The notes beneath the pieces are model-generated. The model had not been told where the DNA came from. It was given only the letters and a program-made list of their open reading frames with translations, and did no database searches. A stretch of DNA of 64,000 bases, taken from Govania unica. Lineage in GTDB: Bacteria; Pseudomonadota; Alphaproteobacteria; Sphingomonadales; Govanellaceae. This document shows positions 1 through 9,987 of the stretch, one piece after another; the stretch's first letter is position 1, and every line of letters begins with the position of its first letter. The translations under genes were made by a program, and so were the position numbers. The DNA lies in the NCBI RefSeq assembly GCF_027920805.1, contig NZ_JANWOI010000004.1:496001-560000 (forward strand). The letters are read 5' to 3'.

Positions 1-512
1 TAGGACCACAACACAACTGCAAGACCGACCGCTTTGGCTTCTTCAGCCAGATCGCGGAACTCTTCCATCATATTATAGCAGTCGTCGGACCCCGGATAGA
101 TGGTAAAGCCGATGGCCGAGCAGCCGAGCTTCAGGGCGTCATGCACGGTGCCGGTGATGGCCTGATCCCTCAGACCCGACAACGAGTTAGCGGAGTTCAT
201 CTTGAGGATAAGCGGCACTTGACCGGCCACGCGGTCGGCCACGGCTTCCATCATGCCAAGGGGGGTCGCATAGGCGTTGAGGCCAGCGTCGATCGCAAGC
301 TGCGGATGATACCAGGGATCATAAGCTTCGGGATTCGGGGCGAAGGAGCGGGCGGGGCCATGCTCGAAGCCCTGATCCACAGGCAGGATAACCATTTTGC
401 CGGTCCCGGCGAGCTTGCCGGTCATCATGATGCGGGCGAGATTGGCCTTGGTGCCGGGATTGTCGCTCTCGTACCAGGACAGAATTTCTTTCACTTTGCG
501 CGTGAGTTTCAT
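1..512 (-). CDS. class I fructose-bisphosphate aldolase (3' end beyond window)
   Basis: The N-terminal ~170 residues of a DhnA/FbaB-type class I aldolase, which cleaves fructose-1,6-bisphosphate to DHAP and glyceraldehyde-3-phosphate in the cytoplasm. The ATG lies at 512-510 and the protein begins MKLTRKVKEIL. Family-typical stretches are VILPVDQGFEHGP and the IGFTIYPGSD segment. The reading frame stays open to base 1, so the C-terminal half, with the Schiff-base lysine, is outside the window. It is the last visible gene of the tkt-gap-pgk run on this strand, with about 100 nt between it and the preceding small ORF, which fits glycolysis/gluconeogenesis. It could instead belong to the related 2-amino-3,7-dideoxy-heptulosonate synthase branch of the family; the glycolytic neighbours favour aldolase. 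Confidence 0.88.
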   Translation of the reverse strand, partial: MKLTRKVKEILSWYESDNPGTKANLARIMMTGKLAGTGKMVILPVDQGFEHGPARSFAPNPEAYDPWYHPQLAIDAGLNAYATPLGMMEAVADRVAGQVPLILKMNSANSLSGLRDQAITGTVHDALKLGCSAIGFTIYPGSDDCYNMMEEFRDLAEEAKAVGLAVVLWS

Positions 513-618
513 GCGGTGCGGTCCCCTGTAAAACGGTTGCCGTTGGGTCTGTTGATTTCTGACAGTTGTGTAGCGCAAGGTCCCCAAATAAGCAAATCCT
601 ACGGGTATTTTAGCGGCC

Positions 619-1017
619 TCAGGCGGCGAGAAACTGGCCGAGGGCGGGCTCGGGATCGCGATCCAGAGCGAGCGTCAGGCGGTCCCCGAGATCGGCGTCG
701 GTGAAAACCACGGCGCTTAGTGTGGCGGCGGCGCTTTTTACGGTTTCAAGGGTTGGCCCGCTGAGGCGGAGGTAGCGCCAGCCAAGCTCAAGCGCCCGGA
801 GCGCAAGGCCCGGATCGTCGCCGCAGTCGATGATGACGGGAAGCTCGGGGGCGAGGTCAGCCAGCAGCTTCAGATAACCGGGCCCGGCATATCCGGCGGC
901 GGCGGGCGCGGTCATGACAAAAAAATCCGGCAGCCCCGAATAGTCGGCGGCGGCCAGCATATGACGATGGGTGCTGACGATGACGACCTTAAGCGGGTGG
1001 GCCGTCATGACGATCAC
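619..1017 (-). CDS. conserved hypothetical protein downstream of pgk
   Basis: A 132-residue protein with no family I recognise. It has a Rossmann-like alternation of hydrophobic strands ([38 protein letters not shown]), which suggests a small alpha/beta cytoplasmic domain. There is no signal peptide or membrane segment. The GTG at 1017 overlaps the pgk stop as GTGA, suggesting translational coupling; an ATG three codons later (1008) is the alternative start. Its place between pgk and aldolase implies co-transcription with sugar-phosphate enzymes, but no function should be assigned from that alone. Confidence 0.7.
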   Translation of the reverse strand: MIVMTAHPLKVVIVSTHRHMLAAADYSGLPDFFVMTAPAAAGYAGPGYLKLLADLAPELPVIIDCGDDPGLALRALELGWRYLRLSGPTLETVKSAAATLSAVVFTDADLGDRLTLALDRDPEPALGQFLAA

Positions 1018-2210
1018 TGTTCAAGCACGGTGACGCCGGGCAGGTCTTTGCCTTCCATCCATTCAAGGAAAGCGCCGCCAGCGGTCGAGATGTGGCTGAA
1101 ATCCTGCGCCGCGCCTGCATGATTGAGGGCGGCCACGGTGTCGCCGCCACCGGCCACGGTCAGAAGCGATCCGGCGCGGCTGAGTTTGGCCGCAGCTTGG
1201 GCCAAAGCGACCGTACCCTTGTCGAAGGGCTCGATTTCAAAGGCACCCATGGGGCCGTTCCAGATCAGGGTTTTCGCGGATTTGAGCACATCGCCGAGAG
1301 CAGCAACGCTTGCCGGGCCAACGTCCAGGATCATGTCATCGTCGGCCACGTCACCCACGGCTACCACGCGGGCGGCGGCTCCGGCCTTGAATTCCTTGGC
1401 GACCACGACGTCGGTCGGCAGATGCACGGTGCAGTTTGCGGCCTTGGCGCGGGCCAGAATGTCGCGGGCGGTGTCAGCCAGATCATGTTCGCATAAGGAT
1501 TTGCCAACCTTGATGCCTTGCGCCGCAAGGAAGGTGTTGGCCATGCCGCCACCGATGATCAGGTGATCGACCTTTTCAACGAGATGGGTCAGCACATCGA
1601 GCTTGGACGACACCTTGGCACCGCCGACGACGGCGACCACAGGACGCACCGGCTTGCCCAAAGCACCTTCAAGGGCCACGAGTTCGGCCTTCATGGTGAC
1701 ACCAGCGGCGGACGGCAGCAGATGGGCCAGACCCTCGGTCGAGGCATGGGCGCGATGGGCGCAGGAAAAGGCATCCGAGACAAAGACGTCGCCGGATTTG
1801 GCAAGGGCTGCGGCGAAGGCCGGGTCGTTCTGTTCCTCGCCCGCATGGAAGCGGACATTTTCCAACAGCAGGACGTCACCGTTCTTCAAGGCAGCGGCGG
1901 CGGTTTCAGCCACCGGGCCGATGCTGTCAGCGGCGAAGGCCACGGGCTGGCCGAGCGCGGCTGCCAAGGGAGCGGCCAGCGGCTTCAGGGACATTTCGGG
2001 CACGACCTTGCCCTTCGGGCGGTCGAAATGGGAGAGCACGATGACCCGGCCGCCTTTTTGCAGCAGGGCTTCGATGGTCGGAACGATGGCGCGGATGCGC
2101 GTATCGTCGGTAACCTGACCATCCTTCATGGGGACATTGAGGTCGGCACGCACCAGCACGCGTTTGCCGGTGACGTCAAGATCATCTATGCCCTTGAAGC
2201 GCGTCGTCAT
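1014..2210 (-). CDS. pgk: phosphoglycerate kinase
   Basis: Transfers phosphate from 1,3-bisphosphoglycerate to ADP in glycolysis, or the reverse in gluconeogenesis/CO2 fixation. The 398-residue length is normal for the family. N-terminal [11 protein letters not shown] carries the substrate-binding motif; [14 protein letters not shown] and the C-terminal GGGDTVAAL nucleotide-binding loop are present. I take the ATG at 2210, preceded by GGGAGAG, rather than an upstream in-frame extension that would run into gap. It lies 17 nt downstream of gap and overlaps the next small gene, so gap-pgk are clearly one transcript. Confidence 0.97.
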   Translation of the reverse strand: MTTRFKGIDDLDVTGKRVLVRADLNVPMKDGQVTDDTRIRAIVPTIEALLQKGGRVIVLSHFDRPKGKVVPEMSLKPLAAPLAAALGQPVAFAADSIGPVAETAAAALKNGDVLLLENVRFHAGEEQNDPAFAAALAKSGDVFVSDAFSCAHRAHASTEGLAHLLPSAAGVTMKAELVALEGALGKPVRPVVAVVGGAKVSSKLDVLTHLVEKVDHLIIGGGMANTFLAAQGIKVGKSLCEHDLADTARDILARAKAANCTVHLPTDVVVAKEFKAGAAARVVAVGDVADDDMILDVGPASVAALGDVLKSAKTLIWNGPMGAFEIEPFDKGTVALAQAAAKLSRAGSLLTVAGGGDTVAALNHAGAAQDFSHISTAGGAFLEWMEGKDLPGVTVLEQ

Positions 2211-2227
2211 GCTCTCCCGCTCCTCAA

Positions 2228-3238
2228 TCACTTGGCGTTGAACATGGCGACAGCGGTGTCGGACATGCGGTTCGAGAAGCCCCATTCGTTGTCGTACCAG
2301 CTGAGGATACGCACCAGACGCTTGTCGATGACCTGGGTCTGGGTGGCGTCGAAGTTCGACGAGAACGGGCTGTGGTTGAAGTCGATGGAGACCAGCTCGT
2401 CGGTGACATAATCAAGCACGCCCTTAAGCGGCCCAGATGCAGCCGCTGCCTTGAGCGCCGCGTTGATTTCTTCCACCGTGGTGTCGCGACCGGCATCAAA
2501 CTTCAGGTCGACAACCGAGACGTTCGGGGTCGGCACGCGGATCGAGGAACCGTCGAGCTTGCCCTTCAGTTCCGGCAGCACGAGGCCGAGGGCCTTTGCA
2601 GCACCGGTCGAGGTCGGGATCATCGAGAGGGCCGCTGCGCGGGCGCGGCGCATGTCCGAATGAACCTGATCGAGAATGCGCTGATCGTTGGTGTAAGCAT
2701 GGATCGTGGTCATGTAACCGCGTTCGATGCCGACCAGATCCGACAACACCTTGGCCACCGGAGCCAGGCAGTTGGTGGTGCAGGAGGCGTTCGAGACGAT
2801 CTTGTGCTCAGCCTTCAGGAGGTGATGGTTGACGCCATAGACGACGGTGATGTCTTCGCCTTTGCCCGGAGCCGAGATCAGGACCTTTTTCGCGCCAGCG
2901 GTCAGATGCGCGCCGGCCTTCGCGGCGTCGGTGAAGAAGCCGGTGCATTCAAAGGCGATGTCGATGTTCATGGCAGCGTGCGGCAGATTGGCCGGGTCAC
3001 GCTCGGCGGTGACGGCGACTTTCTTGCCATTGACCACAAGGTCATTGCCTTCGACGGTGACGGTGGCCGGAAAACGGCCATGCACGGAATCATATTTCAG
3101 CAGATGGGCATTGTCCGCAGCCGAGGCCAGATCGTTGATGGCCACCACTTCGACGTCGGTCCGGCCGGACTCGACAATGGCGCGAAACACGTTGCGGCCG
3201 ATGCGGCCAAACCCGTTGATTGCAACCCGAATGGTCAT
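2228..3238 (-). CDS. gap: type I glyceraldehyde-3-phosphate dehydrogenase
   Basis: A 336-residue GAPDH that oxidises glyceraldehyde-3-phosphate to 1,3-bisphosphoglycerate. The Rossmann motif GFGRIGR sits at residues 9-15, the aspartate of INDLAS (about residue 36) favours NAD over NADP, and the catalytic cysteine is in SNASCTTN (C153). The C-terminal [12 protein letters not shown] signature is intact. An erythrose-4-phosphate dehydrogenase (Epd) relative is possible because the gene sits next to tkt, but the motifs are those of GAPDH. It is 56 nt downstream of tkt. Confidence 0.96.
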   Translation of the reverse strand: MTIRVAINGFGRIGRNVFRAIVESGRTDVEVVAINDLASAADNAHLLKYDSVHGRFPATVTVEGNDLVVNGKKVAVTAERDPANLPHAAMNIDIAFECTGFFTDAAKAGAHLTAGAKKVLISAPGKGEDITVVYGVNHHLLKAEHKIVSNASCTTNCLAPVAKVLSDLVGIERGYMTTIHAYTNDQRILDQVHSDMRRARAAALSMIPTSTGAAKALGLVLPELKGKLDGSSIRVPTPNVSVVDLKFDAGRDTTVEEINAALKAAAASGPLKGVLDYVTDELVSIDFNHSPFSSNFDATQTQVIDKRLVRILSWYDNEWGFSNRMSDTAVAMFNAK

Positions 3239-3294
3239 ATTCTTGCGCTCCTTAACAGAACAGAAAAGGTCAAAAGCGGAAATTCACGCCGGTT

Positions 3295-5280
3295 TTAAAC
3301 GCGTTTCCGAATGGCGTCCACAATCGTCTGCGGCTCAAGGCCGAAGTGGCGATAAAGGTCTTGGATCGGAGCCGAGGCCCCGAAGCTGTCGATGCCGAAC
3401 ATCATGCCGTCTTCGCCCACATAGCGATCCCAGCCATAAGTGGCGGCGGCTTCGATGGAGACGCGCAGCGTGCCGCGGCCGAGAACCTGATCGCGGTAGG
3501 CCTTATCCTGCTTGTCGAACAGCTCGATGCAGGGCATGGAGACGACGCGGGCTGGAATGCCTGCGGCTTCGAGAAGGTCGCGGGCCTTGACTGCGATTTC
3601 GACTTCGGAGCCGGTAGCCATCAGGGTCACACGGGCCGGGGCCGAGGCGGCGCGGAGTTCGTAACCGCCGCGGGCGCTCAGATTTTCGTCCGTATGATTG
3701 TCGCGCAGGATCGGCAGGTTCTGGCGGGTGAGGGCCAGAACCGAGGGCGTTTCCGTGGCTTCAAGCGCGAGTTCCCAGGCTTCCGCCGTCTCGACCGCAT
3801 CGGCCGGGCGGAACACATAAAGGTTCGGCATGGCGCGCAGGCTTGCGAGATGTTCGATCGGCTGATGGGTCGGACCGTCTTCGCCGAGACCGATCGAGTC
3901 ATGGCTCATGACATAAACGACCCGCTGTTTCATCAGCGCCGACAGGCGGATGGCCGAACGGGCATAGTCGGTGAACACCAGGAAGGTGCCACCGTAAGGA
4001 ATGACGCCGCCATGGAGGGCGAGGCCGTTCATGGCCGCGCTCATGCCGAATTCGCGGACGCCGTAATAGACATAGCGGCCGGAGAAATCGGCCGCCGTCA
4101 TCGGTGCCTGATCCTTGGTCTTGGTGAGGTTCGAGCCGGTGAGGTCAGCCGAGCCGCCGATGGTGATCGGAACCACGCGGTTGACGACATCAAGGGCCAT
4201 TTCCGACGCCTTGCGGGTGGCGACAGGCTTTGCCGCCGTGCTGATCGAGGCTTTGAGCGCGTTGATTTCCGCGCCGAGATTGGCCGGGAGAGTACCCGAG
4301 ATGGCGCTGTCGAAGGTCGCGGAGTCGCCGGAGGCGGCATGGCGCGCGGTCCAGTCGGCGCGGGCCTGGGCTCCGCGTTCTCCGGCTTTGCGCCAGGCGT
4401 TCAGGATATCGGCCGGAATGTCGAACGGCTCATAAGGCCAGCCGAGAGCGGCGCGGGTGGCGGCGATTTCGTCCTTGCCGAGCGGCGAGCCATGAGCCCC
4501 CGATGTCCCGCCCTTGGTCGGCGCGCCGTAGCCGATGACTGTGCGGCAGGCGATCATGCTTGGGCGCGGGTCGATCTTGGCGGCGGCGATTGCGGCTTCG
4601 ACGGCTTTCGGGTCATGGCCATCGACCGATTGCACATGCCAGCCTTGAGCGATGAAGCGGGTTTTCTGGTCGTCGGAGACCGAGAGGCTCGTCGGCCCGT
4701 CGATGGAAATTTCGTTGTCGTCCCACAGCACAATCATGCGGCCGAGCTGAAGATGTCCGGCAAGCGAGATGGCTTCGTGGCTGATGCCTTCCATGAGGCA
4801 ACCGTCGCCCACGATCACGTATGTGTGGTGATCGACCAGATCGTCGCCGAAGCGGGCGGCGAGATGGCGTTCGGCCATGGCCATGCCCACGGCGGTGGCG
4901 AGACCCTGGCCAAGCGGGCCGGTGGTGGTCTCGACGCCTTCAAGATGGAAATTTTCCGGATGGCCGGCGCAGGGGCTGCCGAGCTTGCGGAAATTCTTGA
5001 TGTCGCCAATGGTCGGGCTGTCGTAGCCGGTCAGATAGAGAAGCGCGTAAATCAGCATGGAGCCATGACCCGCCGACAGCACAAAGCGGTCGCGATCCGG
5101 CCATTTCGGGGCCTTCGGGTCATATTTCAGAAATTTGGTGAACAGCACCGTGGCCACGTCCGCCATGCCCATGGGCATGCCGGGATGTCCGGAATTGGCG
5201 GCTTCGACGGCGTCCATGGAAAGCGCGCGGATAGCATTGGCCATCTGCGTTTGGGTAGGAGACGTAATTTCTATGCTCAT
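3295..5280 (-). CDS. tkt: transketolase
   Basis: A 661-residue ThDP-dependent transketolase moving two-carbon units between ketose donors and aldose acceptors in the pentose phosphate or Calvin cycle. It contains GHPG (31-34), the GHGSML stretch near residue 71, and the ThDP/Mg motif GDGCLMEG (158-165). The central pyrimidine-binding domain includes YYGVREFGM and FLVFTDYAR, and the C-terminal domain is complete ([10 protein letters not shown]). The ATG at 5280 is the first gene of the minus-strand operon; its promoter must lie in the divergent space before 5588. The order tkt-gap-pgk is common in alphaproteobacteria. Confidence 0.97.
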   Translation of the reverse strand: MSIEITSPTQTQMANAIRALSMDAVEAANSGHPGMPMGMADVATVLFTKFLKYDPKAPKWPDRDRFVLSAGHGSMLIYALLYLTGYDSPTIGDIKNFRKLGSPCAGHPENFHLEGVETTTGPLGQGLATAVGMAMAERHLAARFGDDLVDHHTYVIVGDGCLMEGISHEAISLAGHLQLGRMIVLWDDNEISIDGPTSLSVSDDQKTRFIAQGWHVQSVDGHDPKAVEAAIAAAKIDPRPSMIACRTVIGYGAPTKGGTSGAHGSPLGKDEIAATRAALGWPYEPFDIPADILNAWRKAGERGAQARADWTARHAASGDSATFDSAISGTLPANLGAEINALKASISTAAKPVATRKASEMALDVVNRVVPITIGGSADLTGSNLTKTKDQAPMTAADFSGRYVYYGVREFGMSAAMNGLALHGGVIPYGGTFLVFTDYARSAIRLSALMKQRVVYVMSHDSIGLGEDGPTHQPIEHLASLRAMPNLYVFRPADAVETAEAWELALEATETPSVLALTRQNLPILRDNHTDENLSARGGYELRAASAPARVTLMATGSEVEIAVKARDLLEAAGIPARVVSMPCIELFDKQDKAYRDQVLGRGTLRVSIEAAATYGWDRYVGEDGMMFGIDSFGASAPIQDLYRHFGLEPQTIVDAIRKRV

Positions 5281-5587
5281 TTCACTCGGTTCTCAGCTGC
5301 CGGTCCTGGGGGGCCGGACGGGGGGCACGCGACCGATCCGAAGCTGTCAGATCGGCGGGGGCCCGGAGGGCCGTTTTGGCCTTAAAATCCGGGCGTCACA
5401 ATGGCCATTGACTGAACTTTCGTCAACCTTTTTCCCCTTAGTCGGCCGGAACCGGAGCTTAACTGCGGAGGCTCTATGCAAAAAGATAGAAAAGGGGTGG
5501 ATTTCAGGGGGTTTATCCGTTTAGTCTTGGCGGAAGATCAGGCGTGACGGCCTTGTGGTTGCGTGATTTTTTAGGGGGCGAGGAACT
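5281..5587. other. divergent intergenic region between tkt and the zapA operon
   Basis: About 300 nt with no convincing ORF. It must hold the tkt promoter (reading left) and the promoter for the zapA-side genes (reading right). I see AT-richer patches around 5400-5440 and 5480-5500 but no unambiguous -35/-10 pair, and no clear riboswitch or repeat. Confidence 0.5.
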
Positions 5588-5932
5588 GTGAAGGGGAGCG
5601 GGATGCCAGCCAAGGCTGCGTCAGGGTCCAGCCATCCGGGCGGTGAGCCCGAATCGGTCGCCGAACATCTTGTGCGTCTCGAAGGGGCGGTGAAGCGTCT
5701 GTCCTGGCTTGCGACCATGGGCCGGGGACTGCCGGTTTCTGACCATGAGAGCGCCGGTCATGAGGATGGGGCTCGGCTGGTCGCGCTTCAGCGGGATTAT
5801 GACAAGCTTCAGCGGGACCATGCCCGGCTTCTGGCCGAACATGCCGAGCTTGAGCGGCAGCGTCACGACCTCGGACAACGGCTTGACGTGGCTATTGAGC
5901 GCCTGCGTGCCCTCATTCCTGGCGGAGACTAA
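5588..5932 (+). CDS. small coiled-coil protein upstream of zapA
   Basis: A 114-residue (GTG at 5588) or 109-residue (ATG at 5603, just behind AGGGGAGCGGG) cytoplasmic protein. Residues ~60-108 form a Gln/Arg/Leu-rich heptad pattern (LQRDYDKLQRDHARLLAEH and onward), a predicted coiled coil. Small coiled-coil proteins of the DUF4164 type commonly sit directly before zapA in alphaproteobacteria; I infer that relationship from position and character. The gene ends 9 nt before zapA, so the two are probably co-translated. A role alongside ZapA in division is possible but unproven. Confidence 0.75.
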   Translation: MKGSGMPAKAASGSSHPGGEPESVAEHLVRLEGAVKRLSWLATMGRGLPVSDHESAGHEDGARLVALQRDYDKLQRDHARLLAEHAELERQRHDLGQRLDVAIERLRALIPGGD

Positions 5933-5941
5933 GGACAATCG

Positions 5942-6259
5942 ATGGGGCAGGTAACCGTCACAATATTTAATCAGCGCTATCAACTCGCCTGCAAGGACGG
6001 GGAAGAAGCCCGGCTGGAGAAGCTTGCGCTCTATATCGATCAAAAGGTCGAAGGTCTTCAGCAGTCCCTTGGAAACGTTGGAGATTCCCGTCTTTTCCTG
6101 ATGGCTGCGCTGGTCATTGCCGACGAATTGATGGAGGCCCGGGACCGCATTCCGGCCGGGTCCGGGGAGCGTAACGGACAGGTTGCGAACCTTGCAGAAC
6201 GGCTCGCGGCGGCTGCGGCTGAAATTGAGGATATTGCAGCGCGGCTTGAGAAGCCCTAA
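5942..6259 (+). CDS. zapA: cell division protein ZapA
   Basis: A 105-residue ZapA, the small protein that tetramerises and bundles FtsZ protofilaments at the Z-ring. The N-terminal globular part carries VTVTIFNQRYQLACKDGEE, with ...LEKLALYIDQKVEGL and RLFLMAALVIADELMEA following as in the family. The C-terminal tail (about residues 75-103) is the coiled coil. The next element downstream is the 6S RNA gene and then the formyl-THF cyclo-ligase, the conserved proteobacterial order. Confidence 0.93.
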   Translation: MGQVTVTIFNQRYQLACKDGEEARLEKLALYIDQKVEGLQQSLGNVGDSRLFLMAALVIADELMEARDRIPAGSGERNGQVANLAERLAAAAAEIEDIAARLEKP

Positions 6260-6262
6260 GTA

Positions 6263-6446
6263 TAGAGACGGCGGGTACTGCCCGGCGCGTCAGAGCACGA
6301 TCAATCCCTGGGGCGATAATCATCTCGATCCGGGGGCTGTCCCTGGCTGGAACCCTGGTTCCGGACATATGGCTCCCACCTGGCACTTTGGCGCCAGAGG
6401 ATGACAAGACTCAACGGCCCATGGTGGTCCCGCCACTCACCATTTT
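6263..6446 (+). ncRNA. ssrS: 6S RNA (RNA polymerase regulator)
   Basis: 6S RNA binds the sigma-70 holoenzyme as an open-promoter mimic in stationary phase. The call rests on synteny (zapA - 6S - fau) and structure. The 5' GGCGGGTAC near 6271 pairs with the 3' GTCCCGCC near 6427-6434, closing a long irregular hairpin. The middle has the expected open bubble (around CAATCCCTGGGGCGATAAT) and internal hairpins such as GGAACCCTGGTTCC. A T-rich stretch follows at 6443-6449. The ends are approximate by a few to ~15 nt. ORFs overlapping this segment are not real genes. Confidence 0.82.
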
Positions 6447-6500
6447 TATTCAGTGTGATCCCCGCCGTGGCGGGGGCTCACAAGCTTCCCGAGAGATCCC

Positions 6501-7094
6501 GTGACAGCAGAGACAAAGGCGCGCCTGCGCAGTGACATGAAAGCGCGGCGTGTAGCCTTGAGTCGGAAAGACAACGCAGCCGATGAGGCGGCGCGACATA
6601 TGCTGTTCGCGTTGGGGGCGGCGGAGGTTCTGTCCGGGGCCTGCGTTGCCGTTTATTGGCCGCTTGGCGATGAGCTCAGCACGTTTCCCCTGATTGATCT
6701 GTTGGAGATCGAAGGGTTCAGCCTTGCCCTGCCGGTGGTGACAGCTCGCGATGCGCCGCTTGAATTCCGGGCCTGGGTGCCTGGCGAATCCCTTGTGGAG
6801 GGCCATCATGGCGTCAGGGTGCCGCCCGATGGCGCTGCCGTGGTGCGGCCCGACGTGATCGTGACGCCTTTGCTTGCCTTTGACGATCTTTGTATGCGGC
6901 TTGGCTATGGCGGCGGATATTACGACCGCACGCTTGTGCAGTTGCGCGGCGATGGCGGGGCGCGGATCCGCGCCTATGGCTTTGCCTATGACGAGCAGCA
7001 TGTGAGCCAGGTGCCGGTTACGGAGGAAGACGCTCATCTTGATGGCGTGGTCACCGACAAGGCGATGTATTGGCGCGGAAAGGACGTGGCGTGA
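6501..7094 (+). CDS. fau: 5-formyltetrahydrofolate cyclo-ligase
   Basis: A 197-residue enzyme of the YgfA/MTHFS family, converting 5-formyl-THF to 5,10-methenyl-THF with ATP. The N-terminal basic patch (KARLRSDMKARR) and the signature GYGGGYYDRTL (135 on) that binds phosphate and folate are present. The start is GTG at 6501, about 55 nt after the 6S RNA. A small CCCCGC/GCGGGG hairpin (6460-6475) lies in the leader. Its stop overlaps the GTG of the next gene. Confidence 0.93.
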   Translation: MTAETKARLRSDMKARRVALSRKDNAADEAARHMLFALGAAEVLSGACVAVYWPLGDELSTFPLIDLLEIEGFSLALPVVTARDAPLEFRAWVPGESLVEGHHGVRVPPDGAAVVRPDVIVTPLLAFDDLCMRLGYGGGYYDRTLVQLRGDGGARIRAYGFAYDEQHVSQVPVTEEDAHLDGVVTDKAMYWRGKDVA

Positions 7095-7906
7095 AGGTTC
7101 TGTTTCTCGGGGATGTGGTCGGCCGGTCGGGACGGTCTGCGGTTCAGGACCATCTGCCGGATCTGCGGGCCCGGCTCGGGATCGATTTCGTGGTCGCAAA
7201 CGGCGAAAACGCCGCCTCGGGCTTCGGGCTCACCACGAAAACCGCTGAGGAACTGTTCGCCGCCGGGGTTGATGTGATCACCAGCGGCAACCATGCCTGG
7301 GACCAGCGCGAGATCATTCCGGCCATGAATGTCGATGACCGTCTGTTGCGCCCGCTCAATTTTCCAGTCGGCACGCCGGGCCGGGGTGTCGGGGTCTATG
7401 AAGACCGGCAGGGACGGCGCATTGTCGTGATCAATGTCATGGGGCGGATTTTCATGGACCCGCTGGATGATCCCTTTGCCGCAGTCGAAGGGGTTCTGAG
7501 CAAGCTCGGGCTTGGGGCCTCGGTCAATTTCCTCATGGTGGATGTGCATGGTGAGGCGACCAGCGAAAAAATGGCCATGGGGCATTTTTGCGATGGCCGG
7601 GCCTCCCTTGTGGTCGGAACGCACAGCCATGTGCCGACGGCGGACGCCCAGATTCTGCCGGGTGGCACGGCTTATCAGACCGATGCCGGCATGTGCGGTG
7701 ATTATAATTCCGTGATCGGCATGGATAAGGCTGAGCCTTTGCAACGCTTTACCCGCAAGATCCCAAGTGGGCGCTTTACGCCGGCCATGGGTGAGGGCAC
7801 GCTCTGTGGAGTGTTTGTCGAGACCGATGATGCGACTGGGCTCGCCCGTCGGGTTCACCCGGTGCGACTTGGCGCGCGGCTCCATCCAACGTTTCCGGAA
7901 TTTTGA
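7091..7906 (+). CDS. YmdB/TIGR00282-family metallophosphoesterase
   Basis: A 271-residue calcineurin-like phosphoesterase related to Bacillus YmdB, a 2',3'-cyclic nucleotide phosphodiesterase; the cellular role in proteobacteria is poorly defined. Metal-binding motifs are intact: FLGDVVG (D8), the NGENAASGFG stretch, GNHAWDQ, DVHGEATSEK and GTHSHVPTAD. I use the GTG at 7091 (VKVLFLGDVVG), which overlaps the cyclo-ligase stop as GTGA; an upstream TTG would only add seven non-conserved residues. The overlap suggests coupled translation with fau. Confidence 0.9.
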   Translation: MKVLFLGDVVGRSGRSAVQDHLPDLRARLGIDFVVANGENAASGFGLTTKTAEELFAAGVDVITSGNHAWDQREIIPAMNVDDRLLRPLNFPVGTPGRGVGVYEDRQGRRIVVINVMGRIFMDPLDDPFAAVEGVLSKLGLGASVNFLMVDVHGEATSEKMAMGHFCDGRASLVVGTHSHVPTADAQILPGGTAYQTDAGMCGDYNSVIGMDKAEPLQRFTRKIPSGRFTPAMGEGTLCGVFVETDDATGLARRVHPVRLGARLHPTFPEF

Positions 7907-7987
7907 CGACACTGGAATTCTTTCTCGGCATAGGCTAGAGAAAACGCCAACATATCCTTAATCATTTCAGATCAATGGAGTGAGGTC

Positions 7988-8731
7988 ATGGCTGGTCATT
8001 CCCAGTTTAAAAACATCATGTACCGCAAGGGGGCGCAGGATAAGAAGCGCTCCATGCTGTTCGCGAAGCTTGCTCGCGAAGTCACGGTGGCCGCGAAGTC
8101 CGGGTTGCCGGACCCGAACGCGAACGCGCGGCTGCGGGTGGCGGTCGACAACGCCCGCGCCCAGAATATGCCCAAGGACAATATCGACCGTGCCATTAAA
8201 AAGGCCATGGGCGGCGAAGGCGAGAACTATGAAAGCGTCCGTTATGAGGGCTTTGGTCCGGGCGGCGTGTCGTTGATCGTCGACAGCCTGACCGACAATC
8301 GCAACCGCACGGCGGGCGAAGTGCGCTCGGCCTTTTCGAAAAGCGGCGGCAATATGGGCGAAGTGGGCTCGGTGTCCTATCAGTTCGACCATGTGGGGGA
8401 AATCCTGTTCCCGCTCGCGGTCGCAAACTCGGATGCTATGTTCGAAGCGGCGCTTGAAGCCGGTGCCAATGACGTGGTGTCGGACGAAGAGTCCCATGTG
8501 ATCTATTGCAGCATGGAAGACCTCAATCTGGTGCGCGAAGCCTTGGTCGGCAAATTCGGTCAGGCGACGTCGGTCAAGATCATCTGGAAGCCGCAGACCC
8601 TGATCACGGTCGATGAGGATCAGGCGAAGTCGCTGATGAAGCTGCTCGATGCCCTCGACGATAGCGACGACGTCCAGAACGTGTTCGGCAATTACGATGT
8701 GCCGGACGACATCTTGGCCAAGCTTGGGTAA
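7988..8731 (+). CDS. yebC: YebC/PmpR (TACO1) family protein
   Basis: A 247-residue YebC-family protein beginning [18 protein letters not shown], the family hallmark. Members act as DNA-binding regulators and/or ribosome-associated factors that relieve polyproline stalling. All three domains are represented, including the central acidic [18 protein letters not shown] motif and the C-terminal [16 protein letters not shown]. It precedes ruvC, as in many proteobacteria, but is separated by ~125 nt holding a palindromic repeat, so ruvCAB may have its own promoter. Confidence 0.95.
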   Translation: MAGHSQFKNIMYRKGAQDKKRSMLFAKLAREVTVAAKSGLPDPNANARLRVAVDNARAQNMPKDNIDRAIKKAMGGEGENYESVRYEGFGPGGVSLIVDSLTDNRNRTAGEVRSAFSKSGGNMGEVGSVSYQFDHVGEILFPLAVANSDAMFEAALEAGANDVVSDEESHVIYCSMEDLNLVREALVGKFGQATSVKIIWKPQTLITVDEDQAKSLMKLLDALDDSDDVQNVFGNYDVPDDILAKLG

Positions 8732-8754
8732 TTGCCTGTTACTCCCATACTGAC

Positions 8755-8782
8755 TGTCATTCCCGCTTTCGCGGGGATGACA
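8755..8782. repeat. dispersed palindromic repeat (GTCATTCCCGC family)
   Basis: A hairpin between yebC and ruvC: TGTCATTCCCGC and GCGGGGATGACA around the short loop TTTC, with one mismatch. Near-identical units occur at 24152-24236 and 25164-25195. It could double as a weak transcription end for yebC, but there is no T-run. Confidence 0.75.
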
Positions 8783-8857
8783 CGAAAAATTGGGTTGTCG
8801 GGAAGCTGCATTAGGCAATATTCCGAACTTGAATAACAGTAGGGGACAGAAGCCAGC

Positions 8858-9376
8858 ATGAGCAATCGCCGCCGTATCCTCGGCCTTGATCCCGGACTTC
8901 GGAAAACCGGCTGGGGGATTATCGATGTCGAGGGGACGCGGCTGACCCATGTGGCCAATGGCACCGTGCAATCGGAGCCGGACGCGGATTTGAGCGTGCG
9001 GCTCCGGCAGTTGTATGACGGCTTGGTGCAGGTGATCCAGGACTGGGAGCCGGTGGCGGCCGCGGTCGAGGAAACCTTCGTCAACAAGAACCCGGTTTCA
9101 ACCCTGAAGCTCGGCCAGGCGCGCGGCGTGGTGATGCTGGTTCCGGCGCTCCATGGCTTGCCGGTGGCGGAATATGCCCCCAATCACATCAAGAAAGCAG
9201 TGGTCGGTGCAGGCCATGCGGCCAAGGATCAGATTCATGCCATGGTGCGGGTTTTGCTGCCGGGGGTGAAAATCACCGGGGCCGATGCCGCCGATGCCCT
9301 TGCGGTTGCCATCTGTCATGCGCATCATGGCGGTCGACTTGAGGATGTTGCGCGGCGGATCGGGGTTAAATTGTGA
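8858..9376 (+). CDS. ruvC: Holliday junction endonuclease RuvC
   Basis: A 172-residue crossover-junction endodeoxyribonuclease that cleaves Holliday junctions with RuvAB. The RNase H-like fold carries the first catalytic aspartate in [12 protein letters not shown] (D11), the glutamate in [11 protein letters not shown] (E71/72) and the C-terminal acidic pair in [16 protein letters not shown]. The stop overlaps the ruvA GTG as GTGA, so ruvC-ruvA-ruvB form one translationally coupled unit. Confidence 0.97.
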   Translation: MSNRRRILGLDPGLRKTGWGIIDVEGTRLTHVANGTVQSEPDADLSVRLRQLYDGLVQVIQDWEPVAAAVEETFVNKNPVSTLKLGQARGVVMLVPALHGLPVAEYAPNHIKKAVVGAGHAAKDQIHAMVRVLLPGVKITGADAADALAVAICHAHHGGRLEDVARRIGVKL

Positions 9377-9987
9377 TTGCGAAACTTAAAGGGATCGTCG
9401 ACAGCACGGGAGAAGACTGGGTCATTCTCGATGTGAACGGGGTCGGCTATCTGGTCTTTTGCTCGGGCCGCACTCTGGCCCGGTTGCCGGGGGCGGGCGG
9501 GGCGGCGAGCCTCGTCATCGTCACACATGTGCGCGAGGATCATATCCATCTCTATGGGTTCCTGAATGCGGCGGAACGCGACTGGTTCGGGTTGTTGCAG
9601 ACGGTGCAGGGGATCGGCGCCCGGGTGGCGCTTGGGATTCTGTCGGTTCTGGCTCCGGATGAGCTGGCGCAGGCCATTGCGGCGCAGGATAAGACGGCGG
9701 TGGCCCGAGCCAATGGCGTTGGTCGCAAGCTGGCCGAACGTGTGGTCAATGAATTGAAGGACAAGGTCGGCGCGCTTGCGGTCGCGAGCGGGCTTACGCT
9801 GCCGCAGGCGGCGACGGCGGACAGCGGCGGCAATCGTGAGGTTGCCGATGCGGTCTCGGCTCTGACCAATCTCGGGTATCGTCCGGCGGACGCCTTTGCC
9901 GCCGTGGCGCGGGCGGCCAAGGATATGGACGCGGGGGCTGGGTTGCAGGCGCTGATCAAGGCCGGGCTTAAGGAGCTTGCGCCATGA
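9373..9987 (+). CDS. ruvA: Holliday junction branch migration protein RuvA
   Basis: A 204-residue RuvA with an OB-fold N-terminal domain ([28 protein letters not shown]), the acidic-pin and helix-hairpin-helix region ([14 protein letters not shown] and [17 protein letters not shown]) and the C-terminal domain III that touches RuvB ([21 protein letters not shown]). It binds four-way junctions and recruits the RuvB motor. The start is GTG and the stop overlaps ruvB as ATGA. Confidence 0.97.
   Translation: MIAKLKGIVDSTGEDWVILDVNGVGYLVFCSGRTLARLPGAGGAASLVIVTHVREDHIHLYGFLNAAERDWFGLLQTVQGIGARVALGILSVLAPDELAQAIAAQDKTAVARANGVGRKLAERVVNELKDKVGALAVASGLTLPQAATADSGGNREVADAVSALTNLGYRPADAFAAVARAAKDMDAGAGLQALIKAGLKELAP

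Noticed and set aside
3346-5385. 679-codon plus-strand ORF opposite transketolase
   Set aside because: Antisense shadow of a highly conserved tkt; its translation is Gly/Arg/His-rich without any family pattern.
6114-6407. ORFs across the 6S RNA gene on both strands
   Set aside because: The segment folds as 6S RNA and lies in its conserved zapA-fau position.
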